DNA of 64,000 nucleotides, taken from assembly GCA_033064195.1 (NCBI GenBank), contig JARBJD010000030.1, forward strand, positions 350,546 to 414,545. The letters are read 5' to 3'. This DNA is from Blattamonas nauphoetae (Eukaryota; Preaxostyla; Oxymonadida). Both the position numbers and the translations under genes were made by a program. This document shows positions 33,401 to 43,700 of this stretch, piece by piece (positions within the stretch are counted from its first letter, which is position 1; every line of letters starts with the position of its first letter). Below the pieces are notes generated by a model, which made no database searches, had not been told where the DNA came from, and was given only the letters and a program-made list of their open reading frames with translations.

Positions 33401-35486
33401 ATCACAGTTGCAGCACATCATTACCACACTGCGCACAATTAAATGCCCAAAGAAAGTTTCCGCCATCTTCCCACTCCTCCCCAAGATTCGGTCGTCTCTC
33501 AGCCAACATCCCCTCCCATGCGAACAATCCGAAAGCGTATTCACAGTCATCGAGTCAATCGAGGCAATCCAAAACCAGCCGACTCTCGTCTTTGTCAAAT
33601 CTGGGAGTGATTTCTTCACTTCTACGAACACATCTTCAATGGATGTAATAAGCACGGCGACACAATCTCCCTCCTCCACCACGAATTTATCTTCCACGGA
33701 TTCGTCCTCCACGACAGACACATTGTCCGAGATCATTATCGACACCACGACAAAATCACAACCGTTCCCAATTCCGTTCAGCACGGGATACAAAACGATG
33801 AAACTCAAAGAAGAAATGAAAGATGTCTTCGAACCATTGACACACCTTCTGCCAGATCGCTTCATGAAAGAGGTTGAAGAAGAAGAATATGAAGAATATG
33901 AAGAAGAGGTTGAAGAAGAAGAATATGAAGAAGAAGAGAGAAGAAGAAAGGAAGAGGAAGAGAGAAGAAGAAAAGAAGAGGAAGAGAGAAGAAGAAAAGA
34001 AGAGGAAGAGAGAAGAAGAAAGGAAGAGGAAGAGAGAAGAAGAAAGGAAGCGGCCGAGAGAAGAAGAAAAGAAGAGGAAGAGAGAAGAAGAAAGGAAGAG
34101 GAAGAGAGAAGAAGAAAGGAGGAAGAAGGTGAAGAAGAAACAGGTGAAAAAGAAGGTGACAAAGAAACAGGTGAAGAAGAAGAAGAAACAGGTGAAGAAG
34201 AAGGTGAAGAAGAAGAAGAAACAGGTGAAGAAGAAGGTGAAGAAGAAGAAGAAACAGGTGAAGAAGAAGGTGAAGAAGAAGAAGAAACAGGTGAAGAAGA
34301 AGGTGAAGAAGAAGAAGAAACAGGGGAAGAAGAAGAAGAAACAGGTGAAGAAAAAGGTGAAGAAGAAGGTGAAGAAGAAGAAACAGGTAAAGAAGAAAAA
34401 GGTGAAGAAGAACGAAGTGAGACATCATCGAAGGACGACTCTACAGACAGAACTCGAGCCATTTTGGACTCGGCGATTCAGAGAATGGGGAAGACACCTA
34501 TGACATCTCTCTTCATGTTTGTTGTTGATGAGACTCTCCCCGACCACGAGAGTCTGCCCATGTCACTTCTTTCGGCAGACGGCAGCGTTGATTGTGGCAT
34601 GATGCGACAGAGAAGCCTTGCAGATGTTCTGTGGATCCTGTTTCTGACTCGCATCACGCGGGAAGTGATGGCTCTCCCCCTCAACACTTCCATCGGGCCC
34701 AATTCCTTCACAAATTATATCATCCCGTTCCTCGCCAACACTCTCCAAATAAAACAGACTACATCAACCTCCAGTCCAACCGAAACTACCGCACACATTA
34801 CCAAGGTCCTCAACGCCCTCATTGATCGTGCGACGGCAACACATCTGAATGCTACCAACAGGATCTCATCTATCGGCCTTGAACTTCTCGTGTCTGTGTT
34901 TCCGAAGTTGAAAGACGAAACACACGTCCTTCTTCTTTCGCATCTTTTGATGGTTTGCCCGTCTCATCAAAATGGCGAGTCGCGCCTGGATGATCTCGTC
35001 AATCACCCATCACCCAAAATCGGACTCTTCGCTCTGATTCGCTGGTTCGAACTTCTGATTTGGATCGCCGATCAAAACGCAAAAAAAATCAAAGTGACAA
35101 AAAACAAAAGTGGTTCCATGCCCGCCAAGGATGAACCGAAAGATTTCATAGTTGCGATCAACAAAGGGCGTTACACGCCAGCCAAAGTTGGTGCGAACCT
35201 GGTGCATGCATTCTATCTCATCATCGAACGTGCAATTCCAGATGACTCTCTTATCCGGCTCTTCCATGCGATCCGTCGACTAGAGGCACTTGCGCTGCAA
35301 CCGTTGATCTTCACGACAGACCACCAACAAACACTCCAAGAACTCAGACTTTTGGCTGATGAACGCAGAGAGGCACATGAATGGGGCACCACTCACAACC
35401 ACATCCTCACCACCCTCATTGTGTGGATTGATAAGATTCTGACAACCTTCAATCATGGATCAACCGAAACGGACTCCCAAGGTTAA
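27465..35486 (+). CDS. Giant P-loop NTPase (possibly RHS/Crinkler-like), 2,673 aa
   Basis: A single open frame. After a helical N-terminus (DALIAPVLDELVRL), a P-loop NTPase core follows: Walker A GDQGIGKTS at residues 194-202, an acidic strand VSIHIYDDYPPPSL, and a sensor-like LYIIFTSPDQ. The order and a downstream FRLPTFSLAEDAV segment recall the NTPase shared by trypanosome RHS and oomycete Crinkler proteins; this is inference from pattern. The next ~1,900 residues are mostly helical and match no family I know. Residues about 2136-2316 are a highly repetitive Glu-rich tract. The C-terminal ~340 residues (LANTLQIKQ onward) are shared with copy 1. I see no nuclease motif. The stop TAA corresponds to TTA in copy 1, so the last ~30 codons differ. 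Confidence 0.75.
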   Translation: MSRAPPDLSNQEMDALIAPVLDELVRLNKFIVGYDPESKEGKELFNAYQKKFDDILNTLQEQRVKERYVHQQIFKRETQNVQRVEEQQERQQANTFIITAQSQTINLIKPILVQYSKNWKTRLGDPINIFWLLKDGLILFSKSWLKNETFILSTPILFRPVYNIILCPVLKFINHFYSLHSTETHPGAAFYIAGDQGIGKTSLMLILMSTLSDHSLKFSYGKGTKAGQIQNFKLKDKRGGVLSFVDSRDIDEDTSPEPPDSGDVSIHIYDDYPPPSLIVENHLYIIFTSPDQNRLPLPKKKQLPPPKKEQQPPADEEQNSSPTLDRIFSPEEEEPSTTAKEEPSTAYEELPPTTEHSSDQLHHIFRLPTFSLAEDAVAMVGCTPTVPLTLLSPEDMQLRTAEQHLLLSIEIEKEEIAHELPQSSVDLPSSSKNATATTQLKALLEKGSVSFTRWHSFLKSFRKQYAEKTEGEEKSEQTSNRKAADIEFYKSLDAQISGFQNDHSKEIRIKAIIKVVDWLLDQLKLPSGRNKEQAAFIKTLIHKLVDHELKGENPKSVLNHALTYTLPPPDIQSDVHGLSDKIKQSNEANIDDDSLEMLKTHFQETEIRDVENRRNVRNEVERISGLHEKDDVEKRNILFQFLIDMMVTPPPYDSQELALKSLFVLPEKPFVTETILRNILSRLLTNPSGNLKPKEQLDIIVDELVKYLLFSQTQTNPPSSATTHFQFNERRMALIVCDLLSTIVEPKHDSVEKRLGSVIREIRAVRNRLSFVTMMDVFSFIAGDMNILVTPHSILKGLSERAESSPDLNLHDERDRVYFRNLRDRGLSKWVTKGTETLLRQMDNKEGVMKITSPEESVLQDVQDSIMKNLDAVIGKFITKYREDTNIVNESKWLAIIRSMMNTILFLIDAGIPRKSFLKKCKELRELLTAVISKHEFHLLKVADYPQNQCIRDPTDPEGADENPDDYVNDVKVFSDHFGAQQSLESLRLPRTLQIGTITQERLERMSTALFARNLLWFLEIMDDLPIDDACYENQFFTNFLQGMNPGDVVHRSFVDFMNTTGLLSQRNFGLKWEDFTRILKKRRSTMESVTRSLQKTCQSPSPAPTKTRLIPHDKEDSLEPFSRFVNRQFGVFLLLWASTELLRKAAGAPESQEFGDGQTPTCLKETRPSQESEDEKRVNSLNVARISIFGPSPRWLTSTDVRTNRGVIFLWEGVLRSKNTKALTDVAESNHSRMMGFNTEQIFFENTLDAAWNDITALVPVLSASTKKDKRPKHTGAVFSLVVRKTAVSIKRMESQVTFVAVSPFVEQIMQSEVVSAIARLMNQEDYTKFRNAQKAKHIDNLPENVEEPLICISFLLNCPTPIYYGDASTSFHDTQVHQEKDGELTNTTPFLKTSSTMVTSMPMLTFPELSNRSVEGTNFPKSLIKTERGKTDFYAEDLQNVKGEKEWPGIDALIVSRGNDKTSETIFMPIQGTVSFTHSLKPEGIVLIQQLLFQAMCHLEPSEGIVALYNYATTKENPTFPSLTGILGFHMVSSHLQFEPNTINHLSSILRHRDHPLVTIPVESQPTMSTHDITEKLLASVRPYPSLSQSSGPWKTSIPEVNHPIDTNFTLPYRWRPFYGVLCQSSTYKLAQDQMVRRTIRELNRVGITADNLGVSDDGRKEAFLSFLLSTTISCRRNELLHPTKQTTTKANDTQFIRLVKSIVGKPESSTLKSVHVTHNATTPASNNSIRDERLRSLDKLCTYPCIEARMHNVHRIMSNHAMKRIIPPAQEYLSVLQSKKDGGVFRVPARNNLSAILHCGTVLLDHVFPLPSPTVTPNQAETSPRSRTLRIPLHSFVLAKYGFSNSIPPLCELNHNQVIQEVTDVTPAPLMRWHPRRVVIDPSLLPQCEGTDSLELFTNFIHRLFDNTFIPVTTSFSPTHLDCNRFNTFIFSQFQKIKSTLTSHYTLTLSSLKNLEEQNTPNDPTTKHTQTPRDKKSQLQHIITTLRTIKCPKKVSAIFPLLPKIRSSLSQHPLPCEQSESVFTVIESIEAIQNQPTLVFVKSGSDFFTSTNTSSMDVISTATQSPSSTTNLSSTDSSSTTDTLSEIIIDTTTKSQPFPIPFSTGYKTMKLKEEMKDVFEPLTHLLPDRFMKEVEEEEYEEYEEEVEEEEYEEEERRRKEEEERRRKEEEERRRKEEEERRRKEEEERRRKEAAERRRKEEEERRRKEEEERRRKEEEGEEETGEKEGDKETGEEEEETGEEEGEEEEETGEEEGEEEEETGEEEGEEEEETGEEEGEEEEETGEEEEETGEEKGEEEGEEEETGKEEKGEEERSETSSKDDSTDRTRAILDSAIQRMGKTPMTSLFMFVVDETLPDHESLPMSLLSADGSVDCGMMRQRSLADVLWILFLTRITREVMALPLNTSIGPNSFTNYIIPFLANTLQIKQTTSTSSPTETTAHITKVLNALIDRATATHLNATNRISSIGLELLVSVFPKLKDETHVLLLSHLLMVCPSHQNGESRLDDLVNHPSPKIGLFALIRWFELLIWIADQNAKKIKVTKNKSGSMPAKDEPKDFIVAINKGRYTPAKVGANLVHAFYLIIERAIPDDSLIRLFHAIRRLEALALQPLIFTTDHQQTLQELRLLADERREAHEWGTTHNHILTTLIVWIDKILTTFNHGSTETDSQG
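33871..34410 (+). repeat. In-frame coding minisatellites
   Basis: Two tandem arrays lie inside the NTPase ORF. The first has 24-nt units encoding EEEERRRK (about seven copies, 33935-34120). The second has 33-nt units encoding ETGEEEGEEEE (about five copies, 34140-34380). Both keep the frame. The tract is absent from copy 1 because it lies in the 1.55-kb deletion. It generates long antisense ORFs that are artefacts. Confidence 0.9.
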
Positions 35487-35689
35487 TTCTTCACCAATAC
35501 AAGAATCCAGAATCCTACGGGACCCCAGTCTACTGGTGTCGCTCAACATTTCTTGCTTTATAAATCAATTTTCCATTCCTTTCACGAGTCAATTCAACAC
35601 ATGTCTTTTTTATATGCCTCCATTAGTGGGTGGGAAACCCCGAAGTTAGTGGGGTAGTCAGCAAAGAACTCCAGAGAGTCTTCACTTTT

Positions 35690-36980
35690 CATACTCCATT
35701 ACAGCGGAAGATGCAAAACTGCAAGTCTAACGGAAGAATAATTATCTTGAATCTGATTCATTATCCACTTTGGATTCATCTGTAGTTTTCCTAAAATAGA
35801 CGCAGAGTAACAATCGTGGCGAAGTGTCGAGAAAAACAAACAACATGGGATGATCGTCTTCTCTTTCTCCATCCATCGAGCCCATCCGACTGTCATTATC
35901 ACCGCATGCATCATTTGTCCTTTCGTACTTCAAAATGCGTTTCTGATCACATCTAAAAAGTATTTCAACTTGATACGACAGATGAAACTTTTCTGCACAT
36001 CAACGGTGTATATTGTATTTTTATTCAGCTTTCTTTTGTACAGTCTCTAAATCTTCCGACATTTTTGGCAACACTCTCCCAAAATACAAGTATAGCAGTC
36101 AATCTTCAGTGAAAACGACTCTTTTCGAAACCATTTGTCAAATTGCACTTCGATGAAACCATGCAAATATCCACAAATATACTGTGTGTCCTCCATTTTA
36201 CTCAACTATTTCAGACTGTATGATGATATCTCGCCGTTCTCTTGCACTGCTTTCTCTCATTCCGTCCACTTTCGCTGAAATTGTGTATTCACAGACAAAG
36301 ATCAAGATGTATTCTGTTGAATGCAGAAATTCGGTCGGATACGAAAATTTGGAGGATCACCGCCTGCGAAATGGAAGTGATTTCTGTGAGTCTTTGAAAG
36401 CAATGAATGTCTCCTTCCTTTCATCCATTATTCTTCCAACTCTGATTTCTGACCCAACCAGACCTTTTCTGAGATGTCTCAGTCGGAAAATGCTCAAACT
36501 CCATTGTTCAAGCAAGATGTGCAACTCGAGCAAGAATGCAACAATCTCTCACTCTTAAACTTGAAGGAAGAAGAAAAACATGACGAGATTTGTGATTAAG
36601 ATACCGATTCACATTTGTCGGTTTCTGATTTTCAATCAATTCGAAAGAGCCGGGCCGCTGTGGATTGTCACAATTCACTTTTCACTCTTTTCTCCGTTCA
36701 TCGTTCCATTTTAATAATGATTCCACATTTCTCTGTTTTGTCTCCAAATTTGTTCGTGAAATTCCAATTAGGCAAGTGAACCTTGTCTTAATAATTGAGA
36801 TCCGATCAATCCCCCAAGTGGACCAATGTCTCACAAACAAACCAATAAGGCCGTTTTGGTTGTGAGCGTCTAAAAGAACACTAGCATACTCCCCAAAGAA
36901 GAGAATAAACCATGTTTGAACTTCAGTGCCATCTCATCTCGTCCTTGCAGTTTTACACTTTCCGCTGTACATCACACCTA
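35690..36980. repeat. Second copy of the duplicated segment, with empty DIRS site
   Basis: It aligns along its length with 2140-3263 followed by 7846-7995. At about 36825-36827 the sequence CCCCCAAGTGGACCAAT runs straight into GTCTCAC, where the other copy carries the DIRS element between CCCCCAATCGGA and TAACTCTCAG. No gene is recognisable. Confidence 0.6.
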
Positions 36981-37550
36981 TACCTGAGTACCGATCGGTC
37001 CAACTGTCTTTGATTCCATCACCCACTTTAATGGAACTATTGAGCAAGAATAATAATAAACCGAGAGTGAAATGAGAAAAGGACTCTTATCCGAGGAGAA
37101 AACAGATAAAGATCCTTTCACTAGTTTTCCATTTTCGTGGTCAATCAGAACTTTAATGTCTTTATTGAGTTGATCTCTTCTTGAATTGTTTCTCCTGTGG
37201 CATCTCACTCTTTTCCGAGCTGATATTTAGTGAGAAGCTGTGTATCATGGTGATGATCCTTTCCGTCCGCTTTCTTTCATGCAAATTTTATTTCAGGACT
37301 ACATCGATTCTAAACTGTTGTGGATGATGTATGGGCTGGATACGCATCTGAATCATCACTTTTGAATCGATGTAAATCGTTAAACTTGTCCAATCGGTGG
37401 AGACGAGCTATCAATTCGGCTTGTACTATCTGATTCTGACGAAATGAAACTCAAAAAAAGACAGACGTGTTCCACTGACATGGTTAGGGTTGTTATTTTC
37501 TGTTCGAGCAAGAATTGTTGAATTCTCTTGAGAACTTGGTCATAGATGTT
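36981..37550. other. No gene recognised
   Basis: AT-rich, with short ORFs only. No repeat partner found within the window. Confidence 0.5.
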
Positions 37551-38133
37551 TCAATAAACCGAACTTTTCATAAATCCGTAACATGGGGCTTGAAAAATAT
37601 ATATTGGTCAAACTAAGAAAAATAAAATTTGGTTCCGCGCCGAAACCCCTGTGTCGGGAGAAAACCTCAAAATACCCCCTTCTGCCCGAGAAAATAAATC
37701 GTTTCGGCAATATCTCAACAACCAGTGAACCGATTTTGATGAAGTTTTTCACAAAAACGTTTTTTTGGTGAAATGAACATTTTGAAAAAAATTTGGAGAA
37801 AAAATTCTGGATATTTGGGATAATGGAAAAAAACCCATATTTTTCTCGACAAAAAATTCTTAGAAAAAAATATCTTTTATTTTTTGAGCAGCTTTTGTCG
37901 AGATCTTTACGATCACAATGCATTTTATTTGATTCAAAACGGATGGCTGGTTGTGGAGAAATGAAGGCAAAAAGTTGAGAAAAATGTGTGGATTCCTAAA
38001 GGAAACAGTATTTTGAGGTTTTCTCCCGACACAGGGGTTTCGGCGCGGAACCAATTTTTATTGTTCTTAGTTTGACCACTGTATATTTTTCAAGCCCCAT
38101 GTTACGGGTTTTTGAATATGTACGGGTTATTGA
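37551..38133. mobile_element. MITE, family member 1 (583 bp)
   Basis: Its ends are inverted repeats of about 130 bp, starting TCAATAAACCG and sharing GTAACATGGGGCTTGAAAAA, TTGGTCAAACTAAG and the block TTCCGCGCCGAAACCCCTGT. The interior (ATCTCAACAACCAGTGAACC, AAACGTTTTTTTGGTGAA, GGAGAAAAAATTCTGG) matches the MITE at 44085 and the half copy at 38840. It has no coding capacity. No clear target duplication is visible. Confidence 0.8.
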
Positions 38134-38839
38134 CACTACTATCAGATCATTCTGAGATAGATTGTTCTGGTTTGTTCTTTTATTCTTTGTCATTCTGGAG
38201 ATTTTTTCGAAAGATCCATCAAATATCTTCTTCCGTAGATCCGTCCAGCATAAATTGACGACTGGTGGGTGATGATCTTGATCGTGAGAGAGGCATGGAA
38301 AAAATAAAAAAGATGTCCGGACCATTGCTATCAATCGATTCCATCAAATCGTCTGAGTTTCGGGTCTATTGAAGATAAATGTCCGTACTTGCAACTGAAG
38401 AATCTTGACCAAGTTTGATGGAGCCATCAACCAGAGACGTGACGCAAAACAGAAAAAGCATTCTGTTTTCGAAAAGAAGTTCACCTGATCATAAAGATAA
38501 AACTGAAAAAAGATCAAAAACCATCTCATAGAGATTGAAAGATACCCTCCAACGTCTTGTCTTATTTTTCAGAACGGTAAACCGATTGTTTTCGGAAGTT
38601 GGTCGGGAATATGCTCGTTGACCTATGTTGTCTTTCAGACTGGACTTCATTGAAGATATCGTTTGATAAATCTTGTGTCCTTCAGAAAATAGATGAAAAT
38701 AATACGACAAACATGGAAATTGAACGATCTGTGTGGAGAATTTGATGCAATTCAGGGGATCCATTCGCTGAACTCCGATTTAGGGGATGCTGATGAGTTT
38801 ATATTGATGTTCGATTCATATTCGCTAATAGTAGTGTCA
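38134..38839. other. No gene recognised
   Basis: About 700 bp without a convincing ORF or repeat, between two members of the MITE family. Confidence 0.5.
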
Positions 38840-39165
38840 TAGTGGCGTCACCAATCGGTGTCCTGTCACCAATCGGTGCTTTTTTCTGGAATTATCACTA
38901 TTGGTCAAACTAAGAAAAAAATAGAATTTTAGAATTTTCCTCTCACTGGATCCCAAAAAATCCTCACAATACCCCCATTTGCCCGATGAAAAAAATCGTT
39001 TCGGCAATATCTCAACAACCAGTGAATCGATTTCGATGAAATTTTGCACAAAAACGTTTTTTCGGTGAAACAAACATTTTGAAAAAAAATTGGAGAAAAA
39101 ATTCTGGATATTTGGGATAATGGAAAAAATGCTGTTTTTCGCCCAGAAAAATTTCATGTGACAAA
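38840..39165. mobile_element. Half MITE at the truncated end of Polinton A
   Basis: It matches the left half of the MITE at 44085: TAGTGGCGTCACCAATCGG, then GTCCTGTCACCAATCGGTGC, GGTCAAACTAAG and the shared interior, up to about 39165. There it abuts the interrupted integrase. The other half and the rest of the Polinton are missing, which suggests a deletion or recombination at this point. Confidence 0.75.
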
Positions 39166-40686
39166 AATTTTTATTTTTTTATTCATCATTGAATGATTGG
39201 CCATCTGTGTTGCATTGTCTTGGAATCCATCTCTGATTGTTCTGATCACTCGATCGACAATTCGATTGTGATTTGTGAATGGTGAGCTTGTGAAATAAGT
39301 GCTGACTTTCTGTTGCTCGAAATACGTTGTTGCTTCTCCACTTGTCCATGCAGCTTCTCCGTCACCACGAATGTTGTTGACGTTAACTCCACGATGATTA
39401 ATCAGATCATTGATTGCAGTCTTGACTTTGCTCCAAGATTTATCCAATACAGGAATAACTACAAGGTATTTGGTGTTGATGTTGATCGCAAATAGGTAGA
39501 TCTGAAGAACTGTTTTCGACGTTGGTGATTGGATAAAGACAAGATCAATTTCCCATGATCCAAACTTGGGAGAGAAGTACGGTCGATCACATTTCTGTGG
39601 AACCTTTCTGTCTGATGTCTTTTCTGAATCTCCAGTGATGTCTTTGGACATAAACTGCATCTTTGATCGAAAAGGATATTGTATTTTTGTTACAACTGTT
39701 TGTATTTTTGGTTGATCAATCATCAATGTGTCAACTCCATTTTCCCTCCTTATTTTCCTCGGATGTGTAGTATCCCATCGGTGAACATATTCATCGTACC
39801 ATTCCTGAAAAGATCTTCCACCGAATGGTATTTGTTTTGGATGTGCTAAAATGAACTCAGTTTCGTCATTTCCGAGAGTTCTGCTTACGTGTGAAAGAAT
39901 AAACATATTTCGATTCAGTTTCTTTGATTCAACGATCTGTTTGTCAATGAATTGTTCCATTTTCTGTTGATTGTCCATCATTGAATTCTCTGCTTTGATT
40001 TGTTCCTCCTCTGAATTGTCTTTCTGTTGATGGTCAAAATAACCTTTCACTTGTTCCAACATTCCCAGTACTTGCCTTGTCGTTGGTTCGACCTTGTTGA
40101 TCTCTCTCACTGAGGGTATGAAGCTTTTGTCTTTCTTCACAATTGTTGGTGGATTAGGTGACTTGGGGATCAGTGGATCATCATCTTCAAACCTCATCTC
40201 TTTCATTGGGAATTCATATTCTGAACCAATTGATGTCGGGTTTCTCTTCTGTCCAGGAATGATTGGAGATTCCGGAGGTTCAATAGCAATTGGTTGGGGA
40301 AGTTGTGTTGGAATGACGATTGCTGGTGGTTGATTAAAATGACTATTATATGCTTCCTGATAATATCGTTGATATGCTCTGTATGCTTGTCTAGCATCGT
40401 TGTTACTGAGGATCCATCCGGTGAATTGTTTCACAAATCTTTGAACAACAATTTTTCCAACAGCAATGTTTAAATCAGGAGGTAATTCTCCATTCAGCCA
40501 ATCATTGAAATATGTCTTATCATTTGCGTCGTATGTTCCGTTTGAATCATTGACATGATAGGTTGGTAAACTTTGTGAAAACGTAAGTGTGACATTGTAT
40601 ATTTTTGTCTTGGAATGGAACGTGTTGTCCAGGAGGTTCTTCACTATTCGATCAATTTGTGTTGAATTCAAATACGGTCTACTCAT
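39154..40686 (-). pseudogene. Polinton A integrase, C-terminally truncated
   Basis: This retroviral-type integrase is closely related to the one at 60791-62713. It keeps the N-terminal domain (STQIDRIVKNLL onward) that is interrupted in Polinton B. The catalytic core shows WEIDLVFI, IRGDGEAAW and NHNRIVDRVIRTIRD. The spacing from the second to the third acidic residue is exactly 35 and the third is Asp, not Glu. Homology ends after HSMMN near 39175; the last codons are MITE sequence, so about 130 residues are lost. Its start codon directly follows CTTTATTTTTGTTAAA. Confidence 0.85.
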
Positions 40687-40705
40687 TTTAACAAAAATAA
40701 AGTTT
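40684..40705 (-). promoter_or_regulatory. Start-codon motif of the Polinton A integrase
   Basis: On the minus strand CTTTATTTTTGTTAAA directly precedes the ATG, matching CTTTATTTTTGTATAA before the Polinton B integrase. Confidence 0.5.
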
Positions 40706-40709
40706 GGAT

Positions 40710-43700
40710 TTATTGGATAAGATTATCAGTTGCTTTCAGTCCATGAATGAATGGAGGACACGATTCATTTGCCAATACGATTGCCTTCAGATGAATTCCA
40801 CTGAGACTGAGTTTTTGCTGTTGTATTTTCGCAATCTCAAATCCATTGGTGTCATCGTCAGAGTGAACTCTTCTCGTTTGAAAGTTCAATGTTGTAGGCA
40901 CTGTTTTCTCTCCATCGAGGCACTTCACATAGTCGTCACTCGTGATATTTGTTTTCTTCAGAGACACTCCTTTGATCTTGCATTTCTCATCGAGAGAGTA
41001 ACACTTGGGTGCGAGACAGATCATCTGTTCACCTTCCTTCTCAATTGCTAATCCCAACAGCTTCTTCTCATCATCAACTCCTTTTTCAGGATTGGAAACC
41101 ATTCATATTTGTGAGCATCATAAAATTCTTTGTCAGCAATCACATGTTCAAATTGTTGATGAATTCCAGCGTTTATATCTCCGCTAATTGCCCAATATGC
41201 AGAGTCAGTATCTCCTTCACAGAAATGAATCTTATTCATGTCGAGACATTTGTACATGAAGTTGTAGATGAAATTCAGATACCAGAACTTGGCATTGTCG
41301 AGTGTGAATACTGCTTCTTGCAGACATGTTTTGCATGATGCTTTCTCTCTATCTTCAATCACAATGTAGTTGTCCTCATTGATCTCTCTTGTTGCCACAA
41401 ATCCTTTCATCATTTGCTTCAAGTATGTTCTCTTCTCATTGCAGATTGTGATTGAGTTATACTTCTCAGTGTTCATTCCATCATATCCGAAACTGCCATT
41501 CAAGTTGGTCTTACAGAACTGTTCCTTTCCCTTGTTTCCAACCTTCATTGCTCCTATGCGATCATTCATGAATGAGGTCACAAATGGTTCAAATCCAGCA
41601 TGTCTCGAGAATACCATCACACTCTTAATATCATCAATAATGAAGTGGCAGTAGTCGATGAGGAACCATAGATAGTATGTCGAAAAGAACATATACTGAT
41701 CGTGTGTGCTCAAGAGTTGAGTCAGTTTCCGTTGTTTGTCATCAGTCTTTAGTCCATGTTTCTTCATCAGTGAATAAGTCTTCTCTCCAATGTTTTCTTC
41801 TGTTGTGTTAACCAAAATGTTTCTGAAGATTGGTGGGAAGTTAATGAAATCATTGATATGCTTCTCGTCAATGTGTCCCTTCAGTTCTGCAACGAACAAT
41901 GTCTTCTGATTCTTATCTTCAATGATCTTGCGACATTCCTTATCTCCTGTTGCAGTGAACAAACATCTTCCTGGCATGTACATTCTGTGTTTGGTGTATG
42001 GATTGTTCTTGTTCTTGATTGATGAGAAAGCACTTGGATACAGTGAATTGAAATCAACACCGCAGACATGAGTCATGATGTGTTCAGTATCGGTTGATTT
42101 GACAACACCATCTTCATATGTGAAGTGATTGATTGGAGTCACGTCTTTTATATTCTGTCGATGTTGAACATTCGATAATCCACCAGTCACAGCGGCTCTC
42201 AGTTTATGATATGTTTGCTCATGTGTCAGAGTCATAGGTAATGATTTCCAGATGCAGTACTTCTTCAATTGAATTCTCAATCTTGTTAGATGCTCATCTT
42301 TGTCTGACTTGTAAGTGTTGCAGTAATCACAACAGATCTTGACGTTCTCTTTTGAATGTCCTTTCGAATTGTCGATTCTGTCCAACGTTGGTCTTACTGC
42401 TTGAGAGAAGTGACTCTTGCAGATGTAGCAGACTCTCTTGCACTTTTGTTCAAACCATTCATAGTCAGCTTCTGTAACGTTTTAGTCTGTATTGCGATGT
42501 GCTTTCATGTCTTGATACCTATATCCTTCCACTTTGTATTTCCAGTATTGTTTGGTGATTTTGATTGGTCCAGACTGGTCACATTCATTATAATCCTCAT
42601 CTATATCAAACTCCTTATAGGCACATGCATATTTGATTGCTGAAGCATTGGCTGACAGTGACAGATTGTGCAGCATGTCCACTTTGTATTGGAAGTTCAG
42701 AGCAATGAGATTATCAAGTGGTGCAATCATGCATTCGACGTCTCTGATGTTGTAGAATTTTAGATATTCCCAACGGTTCTTGAATCCTTGTTTGTTCCAA
42801 TCATCAAGGTACAATTGGTAATCGGTGTCAGACATTTCACTGTTGTTCAGACTGGAATAGAATTCATATTTGGAGAATGGTTCTTGTTTGCTCAGCACTG
42901 CATCATAGTCTGATGAATCAAATGATTCGTAAGCGAAGAATGATTTCTGAAGAGTGGTCTTTCCTCCAAAGGCTTTGACTGCATTATCCAAAGTCATTGG
43001 TCCTGTGTATGACATCATGTCAATGAATCGAAGTACCTGTTATGTCTTCTCATGTCTAATCAGCACTTGTTTGTACTTTGTTGTTGATCCGAGGAAGCTC
43101 ACCACTTTCCAATCCTTGTCAACGAGATCGCGGAAGATGAGATTAATGTCAAATCTGGAGCTGATGAATCCGATACCACTGACTTCATTCTGAGAAGGAA
43201 TTTCTGGATCTTCATAATGGTTGTCCTGTCGAACTGTCTCAGCATGTTTGAAGAGTTCTCTGATCCATTGCTTCACAAAGTCCTTTCCATCTCGAAGATC
43301 AAAGTAGATTGACTTCACACCTGATTTAGTCTTAATTGCTGATGCAACAGACAAGGGTTTTAGATGTGAGATCAACTGAGTATTGTCATCAGAGAATAGA
43401 TTGTCAAGAATGAGATCTTCCATTGTTTCAAAGTCATAAGTGATGTAGAATTGTGTTGGTTTGAATTCGTTTTGTCTCTTGTGTGCCATCAGAAATTCAT
43501 AAGTTCTATTGTTGAGGATATGTGGAACATAACGTCTTGGTGTTCGATCAAGTTGGATCTTCTTCACATGTTTTCCATCAAGTTCCTTACACTCAGCAAT
43601 ATGTTTCTCAAAATCTCTGCTGTAGTTTTTATTCTTCACTTGGAATCCTCTCGATTGACAATACGGACAGAGTTTGTATCCAGTTAGCTTTTCAGGATCA

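Noticed and set aside
33305-34462. Antisense 385-codon Ser-rich ORF
   Set aside because: It is the reverse reading of the Glu-rich minisatellite in the NTPase gene; low complexity keeps the frame open.
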